Below, piece by piece: positions 17,362 through 25,638 of a stretch of 64,000 nt of DNA. Location: the NCBI RefSeq assembly GCF_016863115.1, contig NZ_BOOG01000012.1, forward strand, positions 62,001 through 126,000. Direction: 5' to 3'. Numbering within the stretch: the first letter of the stretch is position 1; every line of letters begins with the position of its first letter. Position numbers and translations under genes: made by a program. The DNA is from Sphaerimonospora thailandensis (GTDB lineage: Bacteria; Actinomycetota; Actinomycetes; Streptosporangiales; Streptosporangiaceae). The notes under the pieces were generated by a model. That model worked only from the letters and a program-made list of their open reading frames with translations, had not been told where the DNA came from and did no database searches.

Positions 17362-18560
17362 ACGACCTCCAGGCGGGGGATGGGAAAGACCAGCCGGCCA
17401 CCCCAGTCGTGGACGTAGGAGAGCTGCTCGGTCAGCTCCTCGCGCAGGTTCCACGGGAGCACCAGGACGTAGTCGGGCCGGTCGGCGGCGAGACGCTCCG
17501 GCGGCAGGATCGGGATCCGCGTCCCCGGGGTGAACCTGCCGTGCTTGTAGGGGTTTCGGTCCACCGTGTACGGGAGCAGGTCGGACCGGATTCCGCAGTG
17601 GTTGAGCAGTGTGTTCCCCTTGCCCGGCGCGCCGTACCCGGCGACGGTCCGGCCCACGTCGGCGGCTTCGATGAGGAATCTCAGCAGGTCCCGCCGGACC
17701 CGGGCGACGCGGGCGGCGAAGTCGGCGTACCCGGACAGCTCGTGCAGGCCGGCCGCCTTCTCCCGGGCCAGCATCTCCTGGACACGCTCGCCGGGCTCGC
17801 CATGGGGGCGGGCCCACAGCCGGATCGAACCGCCGTGCGTGGGCAGCGGCTCCACGTCCACCAGCGTCAGGCCGCCGCTCGCGAGCGCCCGCTGCGCCGA
17901 GGCGACCGTGTAGTACTGGAAGTGCTCGTGGTAGATCGTGTCGTACTGGTTGAGCTCGATCAGCGAGAGCAGGTGCTGCACCTCGACGGAGACCATGCCG
18001 TCGTCGGCGACCAGCGCCCGCAGACCCCTGGTGAAGCCGACCACATCGGGGATGTGGGCGTAGACGTTGTTGGCCACGACCAGGTCGGCGGGCCCGTGCT
18101 CGGCGCGGACCCTCCGCCCGATCTCGGGGGTGAGGAACTCGGTGAGCGTGGGCACGCCCCGGTCTCTGGCCGCCTGCCCGACATTCGCCGACGGCTCGAT
18201 GCCCAGGCAGCGCACCCCGCGTTCGACGACATGCTGCAGGAGGTAGCCGTCGTTGCTGGCCACCTCAACCACGAACGCGCCCGGTCGCGGATCCCGTTCG
18301 GCGACGAACCTCCGTGCGTGCTCCACCCAGGAGGTCGAGTACGAGGAGAAGTACGCGTACTCGGTGAAGGTGTCCTCCGGAGTGATCAGTCGCGGGAGCT
18401 GCGCCAGCCAACAGTCGGTGCAGACCCGTAGGTGCAGCGGGTAGGTGGGCTCCGGCTCGTCGAGCCGGTCGGCCGTCAGGAAGCGTTCGCATGGGGGCGT
18501 GGCGCCGAGGTCGACGACCCCCGTCAGATTCGCCGAGCCGCACAGCCGGCAGATTGTCAT
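17358..18560 (-). CDS. NDP-sugar C-methyltransferase (TylCIII-like, class I SAM-dependent)
   Basis: 400 residues with the three-part layout of sugar C-methyltransferases. The N-terminal zinc module has CRLCGSANL (C4, C7) and CTDCWLAQL (~47-50). The SAM-binding core has VVEVASNDGYLLQHV and LGIEPSANVG, and YHEHFQYYT at ~210 holds candidate catalytic residues. The C-terminal Methyltransf_14-type domain has VAGYGAPGKGNTLLN. Known homologues put a methyl branch on C-3 of 4-keto sugars. It heads the eight-gene operon, preceded by GGGAGAAC. A branched (C-methyl) sugar in the polymer is therefore likely. Confidence 0.9.
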   Translation of the reverse strand: MTICRLCGSANLTGVVDLGATPPCERFLTADRLDEPEPTYPLHLRVCTDCWLAQLPRLITPEDTFTEYAYFSSYSTSWVEHARRFVAERDPRPGAFVVEVASNDGYLLQHVVERGVRCLGIEPSANVGQAARDRGVPTLTEFLTPEIGRRVRAEHGPADLVVANNVYAHIPDVVGFTRGLRALVADDGMVSVEVQHLLSLIELNQYDTIYHEHFQYYTVASAQRALASGGLTLVDVEPLPTHGGSIRLWARPHGEPGERVQEMLAREKAAGLHELSGYADFAARVARVRRDLLRFLIEAADVGRTVAGYGAPGKGNTLLNHCGIRSDLLPYTVDRNPYKHGRFTPGTRIPILPPERLAADRPDYVLVLPWNLREELTEQLSYVHDWGGRLVFPIPRLEVV

Positions 18561-18677
18561 CGATGTTCTCCCTCGCCCGCGTTCTCGCCGTCGGATGACG
18601 CGCGAGATCGAGCACTGTTCGTCGTTGACCGAGTCGTTGATCGAGTCCTTGCGACTACCACATGGGGGCCCTCATGC

Positions 18678-20147
18678 TCAGTAGGCCCCGTCTCCGCGAG
18701 TGACCGCCGACCACGTCTTCCACAGCAGTTGCAGGTCCAACATGAGCGACCAGTTCTCCACGTAACGCAGGTCCAGCCGGACCGACTCCTCCCACGACAG
18801 GTCCGATCTTCCGCTCACCTGCCACAGCCCGGTCATCCCGGGCTTGACCACCAGACGACGGCGGACGTCCGTGCCGTACCGCTCCACCTCCGCCGGCAGC
18901 GGCGGGCGCGGGCCGACCAGCGACATCTCGCCACGCAGCACGTTGATGAGTTGAGGGAGTTCGTCGAGGGAGTAGCGGCGCAGCACCCGGCCCGCCCGAG
19001 TGATCCTTGGATCGTTCCTAATTTTGAACAACACCCCGTCGGACTCGTTGTCATCGAGAAGGTCCCGTTTGATCCGCTCGGCGTCGGCGACCATCGTGCG
19101 GAACTTCAACACCTGGAACTCACGACCGTGCCGGCCGACCCGGGTCTGCCGGAACAGAGCCGGGCCCGGACTGGTCGCCCGGATGACGAAAGCGATGGCG
19201 AGCATCGGCACGGCGGTGACCAGCAGGGCGACGGCTGCCACGATCTTGTCGAATCCGCTCTTCACGAGTTGGCGGATCCCGTCGATGTCGGGGTGCTCGA
19301 CGTGCAGGAGCGGCATGCCGGCCACGACACGGACGCTGATCCGCGGTCCGGCGACATCCATGAGCGCCGAGGCCACGAACAGGTCGGTGCCCCCGGGCTC
19401 GATCCCCCAGGCCAGCCGCCGCAGGGCAGCACCGTCCAGCTCCGGGCAGGCGAGCACGGCGACGGCGTCGGCCTCGGCCTTGAGGACTACGGCGGGCACG
19501 TCACCGAAGTCCCCCAGCACCGGCACCCCGCCGACCTCACGCCGCCGCATCTGGTAGTCGTCCCGCGGCAGGCACGCCGCGACCACCCGCATGCCGTGGT
19601 ACGGCTGCCGCCGCAACTGAGCGATCAGATCGAGGACGGACGCGCGGTGTCCCACCGCCACGACCCGGCGCAGGTGCTCGGTGCGGGCACGTGCCCGGTG
19701 CAGGCGCTTGCGCAGGCAGTAGCGGAACACAAGGGTGATCAAGGTGGCCAGCGGCATCATGGCCATCACGTGGCTTCTCGCCACCGTGGCCTGGGTCGCG
19801 TAGGCTCCGATCGCGGTCGCGGCGATCAGCCCCATGCCTCCCTGCATGACGGCGCGGAACTCCTCGGTTCCCTCGCCATGGATCTTCCTGCGGTACGCCC
19901 CCACCAGCCCCATGACCGACGGCCACAGAATGGTGAGGGACAGCCCGAGCAGGAAGTCCTCGACCGGGATGAACATCCCCAGCCCGACCCGGGTCAGCAC
20001 GACGGCGGCGAACGCGCCGATCGCGCAGGCGAGGTCGCCCAGGATCAGCAGCCAGGTTCGACGCGCCGCCGGCACGCGTTTCGCCTGCCGCACACCGGCG
20101 GGTTCGACGACGGCCGGAGGGTCGGGCAATCCCAGTCGCGTTTCCAT
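18678..20147 (-). CDS. Polyprenyl-phosphate sugar phosphotransferase (priming transferase, copy 1)
   Basis: 489 residues: N-terminal TM helices (~30-150), a CoA-binding-like middle region, one more TM (~285-305), then the bacterial sugar transferase domain. Catalytic-domain motifs: QTRVGRHGREF, LKFRTMVADAE, DELPQLINVLRGEMS, VGPRPPLP and KPGMTGLWQVSGRSDLS. It loads the first sugar-1-phosphate onto undecaprenyl phosphate. It starts at ATG 20147 with GAGGGG upstream. It is closely similar to the product at 39260-40711, including the C-terminal tail and a terminal -GAY. It lies just upstream of the C-methyl sugar operon and is probably the primer for set 1. Confidence 0.93.
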   Translation of the reverse strand: METRLGLPDPPAVVEPAGVRQAKRVPAARRTWLLILGDLACAIGAFAAVVLTRVGLGMFIPVEDFLLGLSLTILWPSVMGLVGAYRRKIHGEGTEEFRAVMQGGMGLIAATAIGAYATQATVARSHVMAMMPLATLITLVFRYCLRKRLHRARARTEHLRRVVAVGHRASVLDLIAQLRRQPYHGMRVVAACLPRDDYQMRRREVGGVPVLGDFGDVPAVVLKAEADAVAVLACPELDGAALRRLAWGIEPGGTDLFVASALMDVAGPRISVRVVAGMPLLHVEHPDIDGIRQLVKSGFDKIVAAVALLVTAVPMLAIAFVIRATSPGPALFRQTRVGRHGREFQVLKFRTMVADAERIKRDLLDDNESDGVLFKIRNDPRITRAGRVLRRYSLDELPQLINVLRGEMSLVGPRPPLPAEVERYGTDVRRRLVVKPGMTGLWQVSGRSDLSWEESVRLDLRYVENWSLMLDLQLLWKTWSAVTRGDGAY

Positions 20148-20586
20148 TCACCACGCCCCTCGCACACCGGACCTTCCGCGAAGTTGACGCCTCTATCGCC
20201 TCTCAGGTTGACCCAAGACTCGCCCATATCGGGACCGGCGCTCCTAGCTGATATTAAAGAGCAACCCACGGGTATGGAATGTAGCCCCGTGTCCACATTT
20301 GGTCGCGAGCAATCCGTCCAGAACACTTGACGGAACAATGTGGAAGTGCCCACAGGATGCCGATCCGGCGGCGAATCACACCTTCAGGCAGGAAACGGGA
20401 GGATATGCCGGAGTTCAGGCGCCACGACCCTCATTCGTGGCACCCGATTGTGAGCTTTTATCATGTTGGTCGCGGCCGGCATTTCGGTCAAGCAGATATC
20501 GAACGTCAATCACGCCGAATTATGGTGACACTCTGCCCGCCTCCCGGCCGAGGCGGCCCCGAACATGCCAGAATTCCCGCAAAACG
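20148..20586. other. Non-coding stretch between priming transferase and rmlC copy 2
   Basis: About 440 bp with no convincing gene on either strand; the short frames lack family features and good start sites. It is less GC-rich in places (for example TGATATTAAAGAG near 20250). It should hold the promoter for the minus-strand priming transferase and the 3' region of rmlC copy 2, which has a short hairpin at 20537-20556. It also marks the border between the two polysaccharide gene sets. Confidence 0.6.
20537..20556 (-). terminator. Candidate hairpin downstream of rmlC copy 2
   Basis: A perfect inverted repeat, CCGCCTC, 6-nt loop, GAGGCGG, about 30 bp past the rmlC copy 2 stop. No U-tract follows, so termination is only suggested by position. 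Confidence 0.35.
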
Positions 20587-21183
20587 CTACGACGAGCGGA
20601 GCTTCTCGTAGTATTCCCGGCATCGGTGGTAGTCGGGGAGTATGCCGCGGGAGCGCGCCTCCGACAGCGTGGGCGCGACGGCGTCCTTCGGCGACAGGAC
20701 CGGCTCCAGACCGTCCGGCCACGCGATCCCCAACTCGGGGTCGAGCGGATGCACCCCGTGTTCTCGCCCCGGAGCGTACGGCTCGGAGCACAGGTAGACG
20801 ATCGTGGCCTGCTCACTGGTCGCCATGAAGCCGTGTCCGAGGCCCTCCGCGAGATAGATCCCGCGACGGGTCACGTCGTCCAGCGCAACCATCTCCCACC
20901 TGCCGAACGTCGGTGACCCGACGCGCAGGTCCACGATCACGTCGAGGACCGAGCCGGCCACGCACGTGACGTATTTCGCCTGCCCTACCGGCACTTCCGC
21001 GAAATGGACGCCCCTGAGGACTCCCCTGCCGGAGACCGAGCAGTTCGCCTGGGCGAGGCCGAACCGGTGCCCCACCACCTCGGTGAACTCACCCGCGCGG
21101 AACCACTCGAAGAACAGACCACGGTCGTCACCGTGGATGGCGGGAGTGAAGACGTAGGCATCACTGATCGACAACGGTTTCAT
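20587..21183 (-). CDS. rmlC: dTDP-4-dehydrorhamnose 3,5-epimerase (RmlC, copy 2)
   Basis: 198 residues, the normal RmlC length. It keeps RGLFFEWFR, QANCSVSGRGVLRGVH (catalytic His), GQAKYV (Lys), AEGLGHGF (His), IVYLCS (Tyr) and LDPELGIAWP (Asp). It epimerises C-3 and C-5 of dTDP-4-keto-6-deoxyglucose, the third step to dTDP-L-rhamnose. It is the better candidate for the rhamnose pathway with rmlA, rmlB and rmlD at 36388-39259, though it is 15 kb away on the same strand. It is transcribed alone, downstream of the LamG protein and its terminator. Confidence 0.93.
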   Translation of the reverse strand: MKPLSISDAYVFTPAIHGDDRGLFFEWFRAGEFTEVVGHRFGLAQANCSVSGRGVLRGVHFAEVPVGQAKYVTCVAGSVLDVIVDLRVGSPTFGRWEMVALDDVTRRGIYLAEGLGHGFMATSEQATIVYLCSEPYAPGREHGVHPLDPELGIAWPDGLEPVLSPKDAVAPTLSEARSRGILPDYHRCREYYEKLRSS

Positions 21184-21262
21184 GCATCACACTCCAACAA
21201 GCCGCACCTCAACAAACCCACCCCAGCATGTCGTATCTACCAAGCCGTGCCGGCGCAGAAGG

Positions 21263-21291
21263 AAGGCCCCGCAGCGGCGCCGCGGGGCCTT
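21263..21291 (-). terminator. Rho-independent-type terminator after the LamG/PKD gene
   Basis: A perfect 10-bp stem, AAGGCCCCGC and GCGGGGCCTT, with a 9-nt loop, 15 bp past the stop at 21306. On the minus strand it is followed by a pyrimidine-rich stretch (CCTTCT). Position and stem strength support a terminator. Confidence 0.75.
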
Positions 21292-21305
21292 GACGACGAC
21301 AACCG

Positions 21306-24300
21306 CTAGGAGACCGTAACCGTCTGGGTGGTGACGTTGGTCAGGTCGTCGGTCCCGGTCACGGTCAGCGTGATCCGATACGTCCCCGCCTGCGCGAAGG
21401 TGTGCGAGGCGGTCTGACCGGACTCGACGACTCCATCACCGTAACTCCAGGTGTAGGAGGCGATCGGCGTGGTTCCCGGGGTCGATCCCGAGGCGTCCAC
21501 CGCGCAGGTCAAGCCGGTGCAGGCGACCGAGAACGCCGCGGTCGGGGCGCTGGCCATGCTGTTCGAGGACAGGTCGTCCACGGTGGCGACGACCGGCGCG
21601 TTGGCGGCGCTGCCGGACAGGAACACGCCGAACCCGACGCTGCCCGGCGCCTGCAGCCCGGCCGTCGAGTCGGTCGTGGTGACCTGCCAGTCGACCGGCT
21701 CCGCACTCGTGGCGGGCCAGACCTTCGCCTGGACCGTCGTGGGCGAGGTCCCGAGCACCTGCAGCCGGACCTTCAGCACGGTTCCCGGGCTGTAGGTCAG
21801 ACCCGGGACGCCCTGCTCGGGCGCCAGCAGCACCTCGCTGTTGGACGTGTCGACACGACTCAACGCGAGACCGACCACGTTCGAGGAGAGCAGCCGGACC
21901 CGGGCCCGGTAGTCACCCTGACCGCTGACGCTCCGGCCGATGCCCCAGAGGTAGATGCCGTTGCCCGTGGCCGCCTTGTCGGTGGTGACCGAGAACGTGG
22001 TGTCCGAGGTCGTGCTGGACACACTGTTCAGGTACGCCCGCCGGTTCGCGCCGGCCGAGGGCATCGTGATCTTCGCCGCGTCGCCGTCCACCGCGAACCA
22101 GGCGGCGGCGCCGGAAAGCGTGTACTCGCCACCGGTGTCGGCCGAGCCGAGCCCGCTGGAGGCCGTACGGCCGAAGGCGTCCGAGGCCAACGTCGGCGAC
22201 GGGTTCGCCGGCGGCTGCGGCGTGACCACATCGGCGTGCGTCCCCGTGGCGCTCGCGTCGTCGGTGACCGTCAGCGTGACCGGGTAGTCGCCCGCGGCCG
22301 GGTAGGTGTGGGTGGCCGTCTGGCCGGCGCCCGTGGTGCCGTCGCCGAAGTCCCAGGCGTACCCGGTGATCGAGCCGTCGGGGTCGCCGGACGCCCCGGC
22401 ATCGAACGAGCAGTCCAGATCCGTGCAGGTGGCACTGAACGACGCCGTGGGGGCCTGGTTGGCGGGGCCGTTGCCCGAGCCCTTCTGCCAGTGCTCGGCG
22501 ATCTGGGAGTCGGTCAGCACACTCCCGTAAACGGCCACCTCGTCGATCTCACCGTTGAAGTTGTCGCCGGTCGGCCGATCCGGCCAGGAGTTGATGTTGT
22601 CCCCGCCCACTCGCCAGTAGCCGGTGTAGTTCTGCGCGCCCGTCTGGGGGTCACTGCCCACCAGAGCACCGTCGACGTACAGCTTCATGCCGCCGGAGCC
22701 CTGAGTGGCCACCACGTGATGCCACTGATCGTCGTTGTAGCCGTTCGGCGAGGTGATCACGTTGATCGCGCCGGTATACGTGCCGAACACCAGCTTGCCG
22801 CTGTTCGTCATGTAGATGTGGCGGTCATAGTTGGAACTGGTGCCGGAGGCGGCGTTGCCGAAGCCGAGGAGCTTGCCGCCGCTGGTCGTGCTCGTCTTGA
22901 ACCACAGCTCTCCCGAGTAGGTCGTCGGGTTGACGTACGACGCCTTGGAGGCGATGCCGCCGTTGTTGAGTGCGACCGCTCTGTCCGTGCTGTCGGTGAT
23001 GGCACCGGGCCGGCCGTAGGTGACGCCGGTCGCGGTGTAGGCGCCGTCGACACCGCCCTTGCCCGCATCCGCGGCGACTGTGCCGTTCTGCTCTCCCAGT
23101 CGCCAGTAGAACGTCGGCTCGGCGTTGTAGACGGCCTTGCCGTACGCGTCCGCGGGGGCGGGTGGGATCGGGCTGGTACGGCCGCTGGCGACGTAGTGGT
23201 CGAGCAGCTTCTCGTGCGACAGGGCCGCCGGGTAGATCGCCACGTCGTCGATGTCGCCGTTGAGGTAGGAGCTGGACGGCTGGTTCGGCCATCCGCTCAG
23301 GTTGTCTCCGCCGATCCGCCAGTAGCCGGTGTACGCCTGGGCCGTGGTGGTGCCGGAGTTCTGGGCGACCCTGCGGCCGTCGACGTAGAGCGCCATGCCG
23401 GCCGTGTCGCTGAGCGTGGCCGCGACATGGTGCCACTGGCCGTCGTTGAAGCCGGCAGCGGAGTTGACCGTGCGGACGGCGCCGGGATAGACGCCGAACC
23501 AGATGCGGCCCGCGTTGTCCATGTACACGTGCCGGTCGTAGCTGCCGCTGTTACCGGTTGCCGCGCTGCCGTAGCCGACGATCTTTCCGCCTCTGGTCGA
23601 GGTGGTCTTCACCCACGCCTCGGCGGTGAAGCTCGGGGTCGCCGGGACCTGGGTGCCGGTCACGCCGAAGCCGTTCGTGGTGCCGTCGTAGTGGGACGCG
23701 GTGTCGGTGTCCCCGTTGATCGCCCCGGCGGCGCCGTAGGTCACGCCGCTCTTCTGAGCGACATCGATGAAGCCCGAGTGGTCGTACGCCGTGGGTCCGC
23801 TGCCCTCCCCGAGCCGCCAGAAGCTCGTGGGGGAGTCGGCCAGGACGGCGTCGGAGTAGGCGCTCGACGATCCGGTGGTGGCGATGGTGACCGGCGCCGA
23901 CGTTCCGCTGCCGACCGAGTTCCCCTGGGGATCCTTCACCCGGACTCGGTAGGTGTGCGTGGTGCCGGGCGTGAGCCCGGTGTCCTTGAAGCCGAGCGAC
24001 GGCAGCGTCCAGAAGTTGGACTTGGCCGTCACGGTTCCGATCGGCGTGCCGGACCCGTCACGCAGCACTTCGTAGGTCAGCGTCTCGCTGTCCTGGTCCC
24101 ACGTCGCCGGCCAGTTGACCCGTGCGGCGCCTTCCTGGAAGGAGACCGCGCTCGGGGTCAGGCTGGAGGTGGGGATGGGTCCGGCCTTCTTCGGCGCGAC
24201 CGACTTGACCGCGAATCGAGTCAGCCCCTGCTGCGGGTTGCCGTTGACGTAGGTGAACTCACCGCCCATCGACAGATACTGGGAGTTCCCCGTGAGCGAC

Positions 24301-25505
24301 CAGCCGCCCTGATACATGCCGGTGTAGCTGCCGGCGTTGATCGACGGGTACCAGTGCAGCAGGCTCGGGACGGGCTGCCCGCTGTAGTTGCTGTTGTTGG
24401 ACGGCGGGGCCTGGTCGGTGCCGGTCGGATAGGTCGTCTCGGCCAGCGCGCGATGCCACGTCTGCGGGCTCGTCTCAGGGAACGCGCCGAGTGAGGCACA
24501 GTCGTGCGCGTGCCCGACGCTGTAGAGCACCTGGCCCATGACGAAGAGGCCGTACGTCGCGCCGTAGCAGTTGTCGAGCCAGACCAGGTCGCCCGTGTAC
24601 GGATCCGCCGCCCAGCGGCCGTCGAACCAGTGCCAGCCCTCGCCATCGTTGGCGCCGTAGACGAGCGTGCCATCGGTGACGAGATCGTCGACGTACGAGA
24701 AGTTGCTGCTGGACTGGCGGGCGGGGGTGGGGCTGCTGCTCCAGGGCAGTGACGCGGCGGTGACCGGATCGACCGCGGCGATGCCGACGCGGGCCTCACC
24801 GTTGAAGTTCTGGAACTTTCCACCGATGAGCACGCGGCTCTGGTCCGGGGCCATCAGCAGGGCGTGGACCTCGTCGTCGGGTTCGGGCCGCCACGGCAGC
24901 AGCGCGCCGTTGCTCCGGGCGAGAGCGGCGGTGCGGTTGCGCGAGGAGCCGTTGACGTTGAAGAAGTTGCCGCCGATGTAGACGGTGGAGTCGGAGACGG
25001 TGATCGCCCAGACCGCTGAGCCGACCGAGGGGTTGAAGGCGGTGTCGACGGCGCCCGTCACGGTGTTGAACGCGACAAGGCGGTTGCGGGTCACGCCGTC
25101 GACGGTGGTGAACTCGCCCCCCACGTAGATCCGCGACCCGTCGGGGGATGCCGCGATCGAGCGGGCCTGCGCGTTCAGCGTGTGGTTGAACGGCAGCAGG
25201 TTCCCGGTGGTGATGTCGTAGGCGAGGATGTTCGCCCGGTTGACCTCCTGCGGGTCGCCCGGGCTGGTCCCCGGCGGGCGGGCCTTGGAGAAGCTGCCCA
25301 CCGCGTACACGGTGTTCCCGACCGTCACCTGCTTCCAGACCACGCCGTTGATCTGCCAGGTGGGCAGAGCGTCGGCCGTGACGGTCTCGGGAACCCCCGG
25401 CTCGGGGTCGATGTCCGCCGACGCGGTCCCGCCCTGGACGAGACCGAAGCCGGCGATGAGTAATGCGAACGCGGAACGCTTGACGAGGTCTAACTTTTTA
25501 CCCAT
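21306..25505 (-). CDS. Secreted multidomain protein: beta-propeller, Fn3-like, two LamG, two PKD
   Basis: 1399 residues. A signal peptide (~1-30, FALLIAGFGL then GTASA) is followed by a repeat-rich propeller region (~45-440) with recurring IYVGGEF, VYIGGNF and VLIGGKF blades. Next come an Fn3-like segment (~447-542), LamG-type jelly rolls at ~553-774 and ~787-1010 with parallel motifs (FWRLGE / YWRLGE, GQWHHVAAT / DQWHHVVAT, YTGYWRIGGDN / YTGYWRVGGDN), a PKD domain (~1015-1097, YAWDFGDGT), another beta-rich region (~1105-1315) and a final PKD domain (~1318-1399, YTWSYGDG). It has no cell-wall sorting motif. It probably binds glycans outside the cell as a matrix protein. AGGA precedes the ATG; a terminator follows. 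Confidence 0.88.
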   Translation of the reverse strand: MGKKLDLVKRSAFALLIAGFGLVQGGTASADIDPEPGVPETVTADALPTWQINGVVWKQVTVGNTVYAVGSFSKARPPGTSPGDPQEVNRANILAYDITTGNLLPFNHTLNAQARSIAASPDGSRIYVGGEFTTVDGVTRNRLVAFNTVTGAVDTAFNPSVGSAVWAITVSDSTVYIGGNFFNVNGSSRNRTAALARSNGALLPWRPEPDDEVHALLMAPDQSRVLIGGKFQNFNGEARVGIAAVDPVTAASLPWSSSPTPARQSSSNFSYVDDLVTDGTLVYGANDGEGWHWFDGRWAADPYTGDLVWLDNCYGATYGLFVMGQVLYSVGHAHDCASLGAFPETSPQTWHRALAETTYPTGTDQAPPSNNSNYSGQPVPSLLHWYPSINAGSYTGMYQGGWSLTGNSQYLSMGGEFTYVNGNPQQGLTRFAVKSVAPKKAGPIPTSSLTPSAVSFQEGAARVNWPATWDQDSETLTYEVLRDGSGTPIGTVTAKSNFWTLPSLGFKDTGLTPGTTHTYRVRVKDPQGNSVGSGTSAPVTIATTGSSSAYSDAVLADSPTSFWRLGEGSGPTAYDHSGFIDVAQKSGVTYGAAGAINGDTDTASHYDGTTNGFGVTGTQVPATPSFTAEAWVKTTSTRGGKIVGYGSAATGNSGSYDRHVYMDNAGRIWFGVYPGAVRTVNSAAGFNDGQWHHVAATLSDTAGMALYVDGRRVAQNSGTTTAQAYTGYWRIGGDNLSGWPNQPSSSYLNGDIDDVAIYPAALSHEKLLDHYVASGRTSPIPPAPADAYGKAVYNAEPTFYWRLGEQNGTVAADAGKGGVDGAYTATGVTYGRPGAITDSTDRAVALNNGGIASKASYVNPTTYSGELWFKTSTTSGGKLLGFGNAASGTSSNYDRHIYMTNSGKLVFGTYTGAINVITSPNGYNDDQWHHVVATQGSGGMKLYVDGALVGSDPQTGAQNYTGYWRVGGDNINSWPDRPTGDNFNGEIDEVAVYGSVLTDSQIAEHWQKGSGNGPANQAPTASFSATCTDLDCSFDAGASGDPDGSITGYAWDFGDGTTGAGQTATHTYPAAGDYPVTLTVTDDASATGTHADVVTPQPPANPSPTLASDAFGRTASSGLGSADTGGEYTLSGAAAWFAVDGDAAKITMPSAGANRRAYLNSVSSTTSDTTFSVTTDKAATGNGIYLWGIGRSVSGQGDYRARVRLLSSNVVGLALSRVDTSNSEVLLAPEQGVPGLTYSPGTVLKVRLQVLGTSPTTVQAKVWPATSAEPVDWQVTTTDSTAGLQAPGSVGFGVFLSGSAANAPVVATVDDLSSNSMASAPTAAFSVACTGLTCAVDASGSTPGTTPIASYTWSYGDGVVESGQTASHTFAQAGTYRITLTVTGTDDLTNVTTQTVTVS

Positions 25506-25638
25506 GGGTATCCTACACGTCGTTCCGTATGCCCTACTGGCCCGGATTCATCTAGATCGTAGTGGAACGATACAGATGCGGAATCGACTCCATTGATTCG
25601 TAATGCAACATATTCGTTTCAATGGATCATGATTTAGC

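Noticed and set aside
17362-17817. Long N-terminal extension of the cytidylyltransferase frame
   Set aside because: It lies inside the methyltransferase gene; the GTG at 17361 with GGAGG and GTGA overlap is the real start.
20296-20343. Inverted CCACATT / AATGTGG pair
   Set aside because: Arms are short and about 35 bp apart; this can easily occur by chance.
21402-24494. 1030-codon plus-strand open frame
   Set aside because: Mirror of the LamG/PKD gene with low-complexity GVR/GDR composition and no domain; typical high-GC shadow.
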